Assembly: GCF_001039355.2 (NCBI RefSeq)
Contig: NW_019774770.1
Location: 248,001-312,000 of the forward strand
Origin: Lingula anatina
Lineage: Eukaryota; Brachiopoda; Lingulata; Lingulida; Lingulidae
Reading direction: 5' to 3'
Length of the DNA stretch: 64,000 nucleotides
In this document: piece by piece, positions 27,826 through 39,237 of the stretch
Position numbering within the stretch: the first letter of the stretch is position 1
How the letters are laid out: every line of letters begins with the position of its first letter
Position numbers and translations under genes: made by a program
Notes under the pieces: generated by a model
What the model was told of the DNA's origin: nothing
Database searches by the model: none
The model's input: the letters and a program-made list of their open reading frames with translations, nothing else

Positions 27826-28029
27826 GTTTTCTCTCCTCAGTTGTCTGGTTTTCCCCTCTGTATGCCTTTCACAGAGATCCAGAACATAGTGGAAAGTGTT
27901 CATGCTACAGGAGTCTGGGACAACAACAATGAGGGAGTGGAGTTTGCTCTGGCTGTCCACATCCACGCCTACCCCAACTCTGTTCTGGCAGTGTGGGTGT
28001 ATGTGGCTTCATTGCTAAGGACTAGATAG
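4821..28029 (+). CDS. CC2D2A: CC2D2A, coiled-coil and C2 domain protein of the ciliary transition zone
   Basis: Forty-four coding exons join in frame to 1,699 aa (human: about 1,620); a further 60-codon candidate exon is listed separately. In the family, CC2D2A is a core member of the tectonic/MKS complex at the ciliary transition zone, and human mutations cause Joubert and Meckel syndromes. Order of parts: acidic and basic low-complexity N-terminus (1-300), conserved segment and coiled coils (about 310-740), CC2D2A-specific N-terminal C2 region (about 765-970), C2 domain (about 1100-1335) and a C-terminal transglutaminase-like fold (about 1337-1699). Every junction is GT-AG and every phase matches. 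The start is ATG TC split by a donor at 4826. The end reads [12 protein letters not shown] and stop, close to the vertebrate C-terminus. Exon coordinates are in the next three entries. Very secure. Confidence 0.97.
8037..8393. repeat. (GT)n microsatellite interrupted by an assembly gap
   Basis: A GT run at 8037-8108 meets 263 N (8109-8371) and continues as GT at 8372-8393. It lies in CC2D2A intron 9. The true length and content of the gap are unknown. Open frames of alternating Cys-Val through it are artefacts. Confidence 0.97.
10350..10538. repeat. Long nested inverted repeat in CC2D2A intron 14
   Basis: An inner perfect inverted repeat has 29-bp arms (10437-10465 and 10481-10509) around a 15-nt loop. 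An outer perfect pair of 26 bp (10350-10375 and 10513-10538) flanks it, with about 61 unpaired bases on the left side only (10376-10436). The inner arms are GC-rich (GGCAGCGCGAGCC), unlike the surrounding intron. The structure looks like a foldback or MITE-type element. It sits 25 bases before the acceptor of exon 15. Confidence 0.85.
13725..20574 (+). CDS. CC2D2A: CC2D2A exons 23-36: two C2-type regions
   Basis: Exons: 13725-13817, 14113-14197, 14507-14660, 14981-15128, 15364-15502, 15799-16002, 16166-16258, 16383-16474, 16737-16898, 17233-17278, 17564-17673, 18156-18252, 18542-18640, 20383-20574. The first C2-like region starts at [20 protein letters not shown] and runs through SVRLQVFESVG. 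The second begins at [19 protein letters not shown] and contains [13 protein letters not shown] and [16 protein letters not shown], matching the C2 domain of the family. A basic and acidic linker (exon 29) separates the two regions. Exon 36 ends with [17 protein letters not shown]. Intron 35 (18641-20382) holds a transposon-like element and an ATT array. Confidence 0.95.
14222..14307. other. Imperfect hairpin in CC2D2A intron 24, containing an ambiguous base
   Basis: Three paired blocks nest in order: AAGAC 14222-14226 with GTCTT 14303-14307, CAGATGAT 14234-14241 with ATCATCTG 14288-14295, and GTACAGACAC 14256-14265 with GTGTCTGTAC 14270-14279. The outer internal loop is 7 nt on both sides. 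The size (about 86 nt) is like a small-RNA precursor, but I recognise no known microRNA. Base 14302 is N. Confidence 0.5.
19634..19806. mobile_element. MITE-like non-autonomous DNA transposon, 173 bp
   Basis: The ends are 17-bp terminal inverted repeats with one mismatch (CTGGGGTAGCGCTAGCA at 19634-19650; complement of 19790-19806). The element is flanked by the direct repeat ACTGTC on both sides (19628-19633 and 19807-19812), a target site duplication. The interior is AT-rich with an inner inverted pair (GCCAAAT / ATTTGGC) and no open frame. It lies in CC2D2A intron 35. The superfamily is not assigned. Confidence 0.85.
19891..19920. repeat. (GTAT)n microsatellite
   Basis: About seven tandem GTAT units in CC2D2A intron 35. 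Confidence 0.9.
20331..20379. repeat. (ATT)n microsatellite abutting a splice acceptor
   Basis: About sixteen ATT units run directly into the acceptor TTATTACAG of CC2D2A exon 36 (exon starts at 20383). No separate pyrimidine tract is visible between array and AG. Confidence 0.95.
20826..21005 (+). CDS. CC2D2A: Candidate extra exon of CC2D2A, 60 codons, in frame
   Basis: An acceptor with a good pyrimidine tract (CTCAACCTCACACAG, ending 20825) opens a frame that fits the phase-0 end of the preceding exon. The frame holds 60 codons to a phase-0 donor (GTATGG at 21006) and would insert a hydrophilic, basic segment (for example [20 protein letters not shown]) between IREK and FDSNEDP. Human CC2D2A joins these two points directly, so this is an insertion or alternative exon. 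If the donor is skipped, the frame runs to a stop at about 21194, giving a shortened isoform without the C-terminal domain. Transcript evidence is lacking. Confidence 0.5.
21475..28029 (+). CDS. CC2D2A: CC2D2A exons 38-45: C-terminal transglutaminase-like domain
   Basis: Exons: 21475-21675, 21868-21957, 22181-22277, 22662-22813, 26326-26448, 27079-27242, 27519-27594, 27841-28029. Recognisable blocks are [57 protein letters not shown] and [20 protein letters not shown], then the closing [20 protein letters not shown]. The fold is described in the literature as an inactive transglutaminase-like peptidase relative. The cysteine of LLCNYF sits where the family keeps it, but I cannot judge catalytic competence by eye. 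The 3.5-kb intron 22814-26325 is by far the largest of the gene. Confidence 0.96.
22830..22868. repeat. (CA)n/(GA)n microsatellite
   Basis: A short CA run passes into about 14 GA units, just inside the large CC2D2A intron 41. Confidence 0.9.
23291..23660. repeat. Degenerate repeats in the large CC2D2A intron
   Basis: The motif TTAATCAGCTTCTAATTTAAGA with a following TTCTTGACAGT recurs in diverged form near 23294, 23423, 23483, 23546 and 23621, at irregular spacing of 60 to 130 bases. No coding potential is seen. Confidence 0.6.
24213..24260. repeat. Poly-T run followed by short GT run
   Basis: Thirty-seven T followed by a few GT units, in CC2D2A intron 41. It could be the trace of an inserted reverse-strand poly-A tail, but no source sequence is recognisable beside it. 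Confidence 0.9.
24812..26080. repeat. Diverged tandem duplication in CC2D2A intron 41
   Basis: Copy A (about 24812-25290) and copy B (about 25302-26080) share several ordered blocks: TTGGTACAYTGGGG near the start, TTATAATCTGTGGAAAATAGTG in the middle, and GTGGGACTACAA with GGTTCCAACTAAAACA-type sequence at the end. B carries about 300 extra bases. The copies are clearly diverged, so the duplication is old. Neither copy has an open frame. Confidence 0.8.
27776..27825. repeat. (ATT)n microsatellite before the last CC2D2A exon
   Basis: About sixteen ATT units, separated from the last exon by only TGTTTTCTCTCCTCAG-type acceptor sequence (exon starts at 27841). Confidence 0.95.
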
Positions 28030-29277
28030 CAAACTGGATGCAGACACAAGCTTTTTCCACGTTTTTTAATTCATGGTTCCTGAGATTCATCAAGGTTAGG
28101 TGTTGGGTCCCATGATTTATGTTCAGGGTTTTTTTTTTTTTAACTAAGGCTCATGCCTGATTATGGACCCTGTTAACCTTGGGTCGTTGTCATAACACAT
28201 GGATTTCATTGTGGCTCACCATACAGGAAAGATGGGGCTGTCCTCTTTGAGGATAGCTTCCTGCGCTTAGGGGCATTTAAACTTTAACACAAGGAGTAAT
28301 TTATACACATTATTTTTTGACATTTAAGATAATTGTTTGACTTTTTTCATTTTCCACTGGTACTTTTGCATTGAGCTTTGTTTTCAATGGGTACTTCAGT
28401 ATTGAACTTTTTCTTTTTCATGTGGCACTTATGCACTTTTTTCAACTGGAACAGTAAAAATTGAATATGTAAAATTGGGTTGTTATTTTGGACATGATAC
28501 TTAGTAATTTCTTTTTGGGACGATAGCGTTAAATACAGGCATTATATCATCAACAGGTGGCCAAGATGTATTGTATATCTAATTTTATTTCAAGAAAATA
28601 TGTCCTGTAACATCTGTACACCTGTTCCACCAGTGATTCATACACATTGTTTAGATGGAATCACAATTTTGTCCACAAAGAAAACACTTGATTTCATTAA
28701 TACCAGTAATTGTCCACAGTTTAGAAATGATTTAAATGGATTGATAAGTGTGGGACCTCAGATGTTGAAACCACTAACTACTTGGCGTAAAGATAACAAC
28801 AGTTCATTGATGGGTAAGGGTCATCGTATGATAAACCACCAACTTCCTGGTGAACGGATTATCAGTCCATTGATAACTATACCCCTCAGTTGTTCAAACA
28901 ACCGACTTCTCATCAGCCATAATTTATATGTCCCCTGACCTTGGTCGTGTGGAGTAATTTGTGTCTGCTGTGGTCATCGGGTCAAGTATGTGACCTTGGT
29001 CCATAGAGAAGACCTCTTCTTGCCCAACCATGTCTCCCTGGATTTTTTTTTTTTTTTTGTCCTGTTCTCTATAATTATGGTCTGAAGCTTTTAATGAGTA
29101 TCTCTAACATGAAGGCCAAGCGATGGCGATCTTGTTAAGAGCTAACTCCGACTTCTGTTTGTAATATCGTACGAGTCTGGGACACGATATTTGATTTATT
29201 GCTGCAACATTTTATGTTGTGTTGAAGAATAGCTATATGTTTATATCAAAATAAGGAATGTACGTTTTGTAAATAAA
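28030..29277 (+). other. CC2D2A: Probable CC2D2A 3' UTR with polyadenylation signal
   Basis: No splice-linked coding exon follows the stop at 28027-28029. A canonical AATAAA lies at 29272-29277, giving a 3' UTR of about 1.25 kb. An open frame of 112 codons (28600-28938) falls within it and is not conserved-looking. Confidence 0.55.
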
Positions 29278-32200
29278 ACTGATTTATAAATGAATTGCAT
29301 TTAACTTCAACTTTTCTTTTCAATTTGGAAACTTTTAACAGGTAAATTCACAGACATGTAACCTTTATTTACCATAATTACTGATATAAGAAATAAAGAA
29401 TGTCAAGTATGTTTGGATAAGAGATTCACGTATGAAAAAAATATGAGGATTATATCCCTAATCTTTGTGTCTTCTTATCAGTTTTTGTTATCAGCGTCGC
29501 ATACCTTTACACCCACTGCTGTCTTTGAAAATATTCGGAAGACACCACGCGTACAGAAACTTTGCAGGAATTCCGTGTGTCAAAACCGGAACGTCATTAG
29601 ATCAACGGCTTAGTGATACAGACGTCTGCGGTCACTACACGTTTTTTAAGTAGATAACTTTATATAGGGCCGCGCGATATGGGGTTACGCACGGTAATCA
29701 TTCGCCTGAAGGAGAAACTCGAGTAATGTACTAAACTTTGGAATAGTGTGTCGTTTAGCTTGGTGCACTTATAAACCTTTGCACAAAAATTCATGCCTTA
29801 GCACTTTTATTTACGTTACAAAATAGGAGCAGATACAGTACGTGCATATAAAGAAACGTAAATAGGAGTGTTAACACAAAATTTCATGCAATTTTATACG
29901 AATGTTATATAATTTCAAATAAATGCACTCGTAAGCCGTTGCTCTTTTTAGCTGTCAATAATACTTATTGCGTTTTGGAAAAACTGCATAAACGTCCGGT
30001 CCCGTAGACTAATCAAGAAATCTATGAAAGAGGAAGGCTAAAATAATGTCAGTTGTGACTTTTTGATACTGTGTTATTCTCAGGCTTTTCCTTTTTTATT
30101 TCGTAAAAATTAGTCATAATTTAGTAGAGGTGTTCAAATTGTAATAAGCTGTTCTATCCTTAACGAGAACAAACCTGCACCAAATCAGGCCTGTATTACA
30201 TAATAGCCCAACGAACACAATACCTTTTCATAAGGAAGCAGACCAAGAGAGAGAGATCCAAAAGTCTTTTTAAAAATCCCCCGTGAAACGGATACCTCTC
30301 CGGTGGCCTAACGTGGCGACAAGACCCTTGTTTCTAGTGCAACCATGTTTAACTATTGCTTAATAGTACAAGCTCTCTTTTTGACGTTTGTTTTACATAA
30401 ACAACGTGAATATTGGAACATGCAACGCTGTGGTTACGCTGAGACCACAAAGTTACCAAATTAAACGGTCCCAGGACTTAAACGGCGTTGCGGTAGTCCG
30501 GTGGGTTGGGAAAAATACGGAGATGATACAAATCGAAATTGTCTTGAATTGGTAGAGTATAATTGGGGGAAAATGTGGGAATTGTGAATCGGTCACCGAG
30601 TGCAGATGAAAACTAGCCCGCAGACGATGTCAAGCTCTGCCAACATTTTGGTTAAATCAATTTGTGGGGGCCCTGTGTCAAAACAATCTTTAAAAGATGG
30701 TGACACTAACTTAAGGGGAGTTAAATTTACTTATTGGATTCAGCTAATTAAGGATGTAACACTGGCGGTTAACCAGCAACTAGAAATAACGAACTAAATT
30801 TTCTTTCTCTCAGCTTGTCGTGTCTGTTAAATCCAACTTAATGTCGTCGCGGGTGAAATATATTCACAGACTTAATAGGAGATCAGAGGCGAAATATCCT
30901 CAGTGGAAACGGTTATTTAACATGCACATATCATTGTATAAGGGACTGACACTCTGTGAAGAGATTTTTGCGGTACTAGTAATAGTGATTTTCCTCTGCA
31001 CGGCCCATATTTGTGTACTTTGGATTTGATTACTCAGACAAACAAACAGCTTCCTTATTCCTCGGTCATGTCGTCGGTCCAGAAATAGGTTTGTCAAGTG
31101 TCTCATCATTTTGTTTGATAAACACCTTCCATGTTATATTCAACTAACTGCAAAAAAAAAAAAAAAACCGTGGTTAGCAAACGCAAACTAGTACGTTTAC
31201 CACTTCAATGGCCATATCTATAGGGAAAGATTTTATCTAGTTATCATAAAACGTGAGAAAATGGTGAGTAAAAGGGGGTGCGTACCCGCTGGGAAGAGTT
31301 GCAGTTAATTTGTCACGCCGTTAAAAAATTAAGATATATTTCTATTTTAATGGTTTTTATTGGAGCATGACGTGTTCTTCAACAGGTGTGTTTAACGTGT
31401 CGGAGACGTATCGGCGTCGGGCCACCACGTTATTCATATCCATTCTTAAGCTGACTGGGTCCAATAAACACAATATTAATGGACATATATGTCAAAACAC
31501 ATGACTCAAAAACACAACAATTAGTCGTTAACTGATTGCTTTTGATGAAAAAACGTATTGTGTTAACAGAAAAAATTCTTCACTTCTACCTAACCACAGG
31601 CAATCTGCATGTACACGTAGTACATGGGACATTTTTTCTTCCCTTACTTTGTGAACAACTTCAATCTCTTATCACTATCACTTGTTCAACAGATCCTAAT
31701 GGACATACTTAACATCCGTAATTTTAGCGACTACAGGAAAAGTCAACTTTCTTGTCCTGGATTTTAAAAATCGGATTGTTTGCGTTTCACGAGCGTGCGT
31801 CTCGGAATTGATGTGTATACGTGTCCTGCTTCAGGTTTTTATGTAATGACATACCTATAGTAATTTATGCCACTCAGAAATGTTGCGCCATTTTTTTGAC
31901 GGATGAATAAGTCAACGCTTAACATGTGATTTGTATTGACTAGATATGGATACGCCAGAATACAAGCAAAGAAGGGAAACCCCTGTTCCAATATATATAC
32001 ATATAGCCTGAAATGCAAAGCCTTTATAATTTGTGATATCATAGATAGAATGTAAATAAAAAGAGCCAATCATGATAACTTGAACGGTTTGTGTTGCGTT
32101 GCTTGAGAGTTGTTATGGCTCTATTAACAATAAAAGGTAAATACACCACATGCAGCGTAGCTCACATGGGGAAACCCCTTCGTGACGTATACCTGACAAT

Positions 32201-34083
32201 GAATTGACTGGATACTACTCCATATAATTTAAAGTAAGCTTTGTCGGATGATTAATCTAAAATGTGTAAAATATTTGAACCGCGTCCACAATAGCCTATG
32301 TGCAGAAATCGGCCATTTACTTTTACTTAAACTCTCCTGGCGAACACCACCATAATGATAACATTAGATCTTAGTTTCTAAGTCGAAGCTCAAACATTCA
32401 CTGAGTTCATACATGAAAGAACGTCATGTTTAATGTTTATTGAACGCTCCAGAGTAAGCTTCACCAGTCACCTTTTCTCCCTCCTCCTTCGTTCCATCCC
32501 ACTCCTCTATATCGGACTTCTCGAGTTCTCGGGTAATGAAGCTGTTCATTTAGTACTGAAAAGAGTACATCAACAAAAAAAAATGAAGATTATAGCATTG
32601 TCGTATTTGAAGATACCAAAGTCAGGTACCTGGGCTCAGCACCCAAGGGACTGGATTTTGATTGGTAGAGAAAACGTCCTTTGAATCCGGGCATTTATCA
32701 AGCTTAGAAATATAGGTAATGAAGATCGTCTGCTGAGCTTGCGTGTAAATGCAAAAGACTAATGAATCCATTAATCCTAGGAGATAAGGTTAATTAATCT
32801 CATTTAATGCTAAAGATATTAGCGCAAATATCAGGAAGTGAACAAACACCAACATATTGGACGCTGGTTTTGCCTGTTTGGCTATGTAAAAAGTCAAATT
32901 GTCGTAAAGACTGACCACAACTTCGATTTATCTTAGTCCGAGTATGCAAAGGAACCACATGTACTACACTGTTTTAACCAGAAAAACGAGACCCACGTCA
33001 GTTATGCGTGATTTTAACTCTATATATAGCTTACGTTATGTTTTGGTCATGGATTTAATACATTACAAGGTGCGCCGAGTGGTGTTACACTTTAAATGAT
33101 TACGCCTAGTTGCGACAATGTTTTGCGACTTTCAGAAGGAAATAGTGGTTAGATTTCCAAATAAAAATTCACTTTTTCACACCTCACATAAATACTTTCA
33201 AATTTCTAGTATACATTTACAATTAAGAACTCCCATGCTTTCCGGTAGAGCCCGTCTTGCCGCTTGCGCCACTTTTTGAGAAAATCTATTATTCATCGAT
33301 GAAAGGCAATATAAGGCAATTCAATATAAGAACATTGTTTCGTTTTTAAATAAAATCTGACGTTGGAATAAAGTTCCTTGAATATTTCAACCAATCCAAA
33401 ATGTACAGTAATCTAGATCATATCGTAAATTATTTTTAGATCAAGGATTTTGACAAAAATAACATCATGTCGATAGGCAGTTCCGACTACTAGGTAAATC
33501 AGCATTTATCTATCAATTCAGTATTGAACAAAGTAACTAGCTCAAATGATAGACAAGTACGTGTGCTAGTACAATACGCTGACGTAAACCCTAATACTTA
33601 ACCTACTGGAATGACTGTTTATAGGCCTACTTCCTTTTCACCATTGCAATTTAGTCGCCTGTATTCATGAGATTCTACATGTCTTTATTTATTTCCTCTT
33701 TCCTAGGCCCTGGTTCTATGTTTCTTGTTTTATTTCACCATTTTCGTAAGGTCATGGTAGGGTCTATATGTTACCCTTCTTCTGATCATTTTAATGTATA
33801 ACACCTTTATCGCCTAAGAAATGAATAACATTAAATAAACGCAGTAGGTCTAAAAACCAGGAAAAATACGATTCGTAATATTATAACTCCAGTTGTCGAT
33901 TGTCTCGAATAAATCCTGACATCCCGAATTTTTCTTTGGCAAATTAACTGAAACACACACGGACATTGCCCAAGTCGAATCTTTGCCTAACAAATTTTCC
34001 GGTCCCAAAGTGTGAGGCATGGTAAGATCAGTATAATGCGATTACATGACAACATCAATACAGAAAATTGCCGATATGGGCGG

Positions 34084-34320
34084 TGATAACGCTACCAGTT
34101 CGATATAGATTTGAACTCGAGAGCTTCGTTTTTCTTTTAGGTCACGAAGTCGGTCCACGTTGGCCACCTACAAAACTGTAGCATGAGATAAACGCTGCTT
34201 AGGTCGTGATTATGATAGCGATTAAGATAAAAACTCGAGAAGGACGTTTATGTTTGGCGTCACGAAGTCAATTCGCGTGGGTCATCTTTGAAAAAGATAC
34301 ATGTGGAATAAGATACTCGA
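34084..34320. repeat. Diverged two-copy tandem repeat, 118-bp period
   Basis: ACTCGAG at 34115 recurs at 34233, and GTCACGAAGTC at 34141 recurs at 34259; both are shifted by exactly 118 bases. Neighbouring sequence aligns with many substitutions. Non-coding. Confidence 0.65.
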
Positions 34321-34881
34321 AGTAGTGCTTTGTTTGCCCTATGTTCGTGTTTGTGTGACTTGTAGTTGCGGGACGGGGGGCGGGGACGGGGGTGGAGATG
34401 GACCAATGCAGAGGACGTTCATGTGCACGTTGTCATAACGAAAGTAAGGTATTATAAAGTTTGACAATTAAGAAAAGATAAAGGTTTTAAAATACCAGCA
34501 CAATCAAATATCACGTTTCGTGGCAAACTTGAATCTGAAAACCTGAACATGATATTTTAGGAATGCATATTCAGATATGATGTCTGAATGTCTTGTCATT
34601 GCAAAAGAAATGTCCAAAACGTAATTAAAATTTTCAATGATTTGCGTGTAAACTACAATACAAATTACATAAGCCTATATCTAAGGACACTTTGTGGACA
34701 ACTTCTAACTTAATAATGTTTAAGAATAATTCTTTAAAATGGACATATTTGACACAGAGGAGGCTTATCTTTTGAAAACGCTCAATTCCTGGTATTTTCA
34801 CGTAACTTTTAGAGGAGGACAGACTTAACGCCCCTTTTTTTCTTCCCCTTGACACCAAACGTCATCACCGCTTGCACTAGA

Positions 34882-34886
<5 letters not shown>

Positions 34887-34920
<34 letters not shown>
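34887..34920. repeat. (AT)17 microsatellite
   Basis: Seventeen uninterrupted AT units in intergenic DNA. Confidence 0.95.
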
Positions 34921-34922
<2 letters not shown>

Positions 34923-37900
34923 TGCTTTGATTGAACGAAAAAATAATCTTCAATATAGGCCTAAAATATTTGTTGGAATCTTGAACTAGTTAATGACATC
35001 GATCGACATACCATACTGGTTTTAACTACTACAGGCATCGATTTTAAATTCATACTGTAACATGAGCCTACCCTGACATTTATGAGAATTACTTCCCTCG
35101 CACTGGCTTTACAAACCAGAAATAACGAATGAATGAACGTACGCAACAATGCCCAATCTATTGTTCAGGGTTGACTTAAGACGTTCTTAACAATTTGAAC
35201 AATCACAAGGAAGTGTTTGCAGTGCGCAGACCTCGTGACGTACAGAACCGGAAAAACGCACGCATACAAAAAAATGCGATTAAAATTACGTATCAATAAC
35301 ATAATCAAATCTTTATCAGCCATATGGTCAAATCATAAAACTGAAGTGCACATTCAGCAGGAAGGTGTTATGTTTTCAGCAAATAGTATCAGATATTTGT
35401 ATAGCGGTCATTTGTGATTGGTTCAGACATCGCTGTCGTGTGCGCGGACGTAACAGGTGGGACGCTGACAATCCTCGTTACTTTATCTCTTTTATTAGAT
35501 GGGGGATTTTCGAAACATTTAAGCACATAATTCACATTTGATTTGCAATTAAAGACCACGGACGAATACAGATATTATGTATCCAGATTGATTGTTTCAA
35601 GGTGTCCAACCGTGTCCGTTTTTGCAACGACGTCATAATTAATTTGGCAAAAGACCTGAAGAGGACAGCAGACGCGATCAAGATAGACCTTCCAAAGCGT
35701 TAATTTCTTCTCTGAGTTTTTTTTTTCTTTTCTTTTTTATCCGCGCTGTCGACAATAAATGTTTATTAGCAATGGTGCATGGAATCGGAGGTCGTCACCT
35801 CTAAGATTAGATTACTTGTAATAGAAACTCCACAAGTCGGTGAGATCTGTAGGCAATATTGCAGTACACAAGCACGAAGGTGGTGTATTTCGCTTAATCC
35901 ACGGCAGATGCCGCAAACAAAAGACCCAAATGATGCAAGTCACATTCATGCGTAACGTGCGCGTATGCCAGAATCACTATCTCCGGATTTTTTTTGTTCG
36001 CGACATCCGCCGTGGTATAACACTTGTTATAACATGTTGTCAAGTCATTATACCGTCAATTTTTTAACAATATTTCACAGCTCATTTTCACACCATAACG
36101 TCAGAATCTCGCTTTGTTACGTCACAGGACCTATTCGGCGCAGGATTGTGGTGTATCTTTTAATAAAACTTAAAAATTTCCCGCTAAGACGGGGTTGTCG
36201 CCTAGAGCGGCTACAGGCTAGAAATTGACATTTGCTGAAAAGAATGAAACAGATCGTCGTTCCTGTTTAGTTAGTCTGCATATGTACATCATTCTACATT
36301 AACGGAATCAGATTTTTCGCAAATTCTGTCAGACACTCTCTCGAACTATTTTGTCAAAAGAAAAAGTTTCAAAAGAAAAATGACGGATATCCTTTCCAAA
36401 AGGTAAGGATAGACTGCCGGCCCTGCTTCTTATTGCCCTGTATTCGTCAATGGTTATGTCTGCAGTTTTAGTTTTCATATCTCAGCAGAAATATTTATAT
36501 CACTCTTTACTTAATTTCATGGCAATATTTAATGAATAAATAGAAAAAAATGAAAGCTCTTTACAAAGTTACTTTTCATGGTTTTTATATATTCCTGATT
36601 GCTTACGTTTCTCCTCCACTGCGCTTTTCCAACAATTTTCCAAGTACTATATTAAATGGGAAAATAGTAGAAAGTAAAACTTGTCATTTTAGCTGTACAT
36701 AATAATGAGTATTTCAGCTTGAGGCCGAGACCCAAGATACCAAAAAAATTAACACCGCTATCATGTTACGGAAAGGGGAATCCCCTAGCTGTATAACCCT
36801 TTTAACACGGCAGAGGTAAATTACACTTTAAAGGTGCCCAGGCACTTGACAAGCCGCTGCTATGATAACTAAATAAGTGGGTCATCTATTTTTGGTACCT
36901 CAGCTCTGACATAACAACCAGGAAATAAGGACGGACTCCCCCGCATGAAATGTTCAGGTGTGAAAACAGGCACTTGATTGGATCAAAACAACGCCCCCCT
37001 TAACTACCACCAACACACACAAACAGAGACGAATACACGTGTATCAAATCGGATTTGAACTTTGAACGACGTTTTAATTAAATTTAACTGAAACGTTGGT
37101 TAATTATTTCCTAAAAAATATTACAAATCTGTCATTCAATTTGAAATAATACAACAGATGTTAATACACAAAGTTTTGTAACTTATTAAAAGTGAGCCAG
37201 TTCCTTACTTAAATACAGGAATTAAATAATATATATTGTATAATACTTGCTTAAATAGACGTCAAGAAAACTTGAATTAAACATTAAATAAAGAACAACA
37301 CACAAAAAAGGGAACTTTTCGTCGAAAAGCATATCTTGTAATCAACAGTATATGCCTCTGAACATTTTTATCCCTTGAAAAGAAAACGATCATGCTACAT
37401 GTCAAAAACTAAATGAAAAAACTGCTAAAAATTAGAAGCGACATAGAGCAAAAGTGTAAAATAGCTCTATATACACGCCTTTTGACTCATTTGTTCGATC
37501 AATTTAGATGGTCGAATTTGAATTCAGACTCTGATATCATTGTGTTTACATTAGAAAACTTTTCCAGGCTGTTAAGTTTATCTTAAATTGAGAGTCAATG
37601 TGAAAGTGTGCCGAATTTGGGATACTGGTAATTCAGATAATCTCTGTATATAACTCTCTACATTTATGTATGTCCTATCCCATAAGAAACATCAAAGTGC
37701 TATCATTTTCGAAGATGACGAATTGCAGGGTCGTTGGGGGTTAGAAGGGTGCAGGGAGTCAGTCTCTGCGCGACGGCAGGACGCACTCATTCCTGGCAAC
37801 GATGCAACTCAACTTCATTGTTCACACAGGTTAGGCGCACATTCTGAGCGACTTGCTTGACTTTATTGCCGACACGTGTCTGTGTTTTTGTACAACTCGC

Positions 37901-38500
37901 ACTGTAGTAGCCTCGGTAGTAGAATCAAACCAAGTGTCTAGTCACCTCTTCCCACATTAAAAGCATAAAACAATCCCCATATTACTCGTGTCTTGCATCT
38001 CACCACACATTAAACGACTGACTGGGCTCGAGGCGGCGCCATTCAGCCGAATGCTCAGAGCAAATTTGGACTCCTCGCAAACGCAAGTAAGGATACACTT
38101 AGCTACCACAAAGACCGGGGAGAGTGGTGCAACTTTCACTGACTCACCTTGGACTTCCAACATTATGAATCTGGCACACCCCATTACACATTATAAGGTA
38201 GCGGCGGAAGTATGGTCCCGTTATTTACTTATGCATCTTTTATAGGAATAACATATCAATTCACGTTACATCAGTATGCTAGACAAAGGTGCTGCAAGTA
38301 CATTTAGCTTGCACGTGTGCGGAATTTTGCGGACTAAGAAAGATATTATTACAATATAAGACTGCCGACTATATACCGCCAAGGTGATTGTTGTTGAGTT
38401 AGATAAAACAAATGATTATTGTCACGCCATATGAATAACCTGTTGAATCAAGTCATCTTGGCAAATTAGGAATGGTATTTAGAAAAAGGATATAAAATCA

Positions 38501-39237
38501 CAAAATCATTTAGGTTAAAGTTTTATCATTTATTTTAGTTAACAAACAGCGATACAACAAACTCATTCGTATGCTTAACAAACCATGATGGATTCATAAT
38601 TAAGATCAGACACTTCGAAGTAATTTTTACCGCTTGTCTTCAATATCAATAATAAATTATCAATACAGCTGCTTTCTTTTCTGTCTTGAATAATTACGTT
38701 AAACATTAAAAACTTGAATAAATAACAGTCATTTCATCTACCATCAGAAAATATCAGAATTTACATGTTTCAAACATTAAAACGATCTTGATTAAATAAC
38801 TAAAAATACTGACATCAGCAAATATTAAAATTTGCATGATTTTTATATTACATCTATCTTTGAAACGTTTCAGAGATATACATTTATCAACATGCGCTAA
38901 AACACACACAACTTACTCACCATTATGGTGTACGTTAAATGTACGTTACACGTAGTTTGTCTCAATAAATAAGTTAAAGCCTAACAACAGCAATACCGAG
39001 GACGGATGAAGCTATACAGATGAAAATAAGTTAATATCTAATACAAAAAATAATAACAGGAATGTTCCCCTAACATCACCCCTCCTATCACAGATAACGA
39101 CTACATTTCAGAAATAAAGATCTGAATAACGCGAAATATATACAGTTGGTGGAATGTTAACTTTATATATTAAAAAATAATATATAATATTGGTATCACA
39201 GTCTTGTTAATATATACAGGAGTGTCCGTTGAGCCTG
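38501..39237 (-). other. Probable IL-17 3' UTR
   Basis: This AT-rich stretch follows the IL-17 stop codon on the minus strand. A minus-strand AATAAA lies at about 38529-38534 (TTTATT on the plus strand). The true cleavage site is not known. Confidence 0.4.

Larger units (their letters stand above)
29280..38500. other. Gene-free region between CC2D2A and IL-17
   Basis: About 9 kb without a recognisable gene. Open frames are all under 90 codons and not protein-like. It contains an (AT)17 array (34887-34920), a 118-bp diverged tandem repeat (34084-34320), a G-rich tract (34370-34395) and poly-A (about 31151-31167). No transposase or reverse transcriptase remnants were seen, nor tRNA genes. Confidence 0.6.

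Noticed and set aside
28600-28938. 112-codon open frame downstream of CC2D2A
   Set aside because: It lies within the presumed 3' UTR, has no recognisable family features and no splice support.
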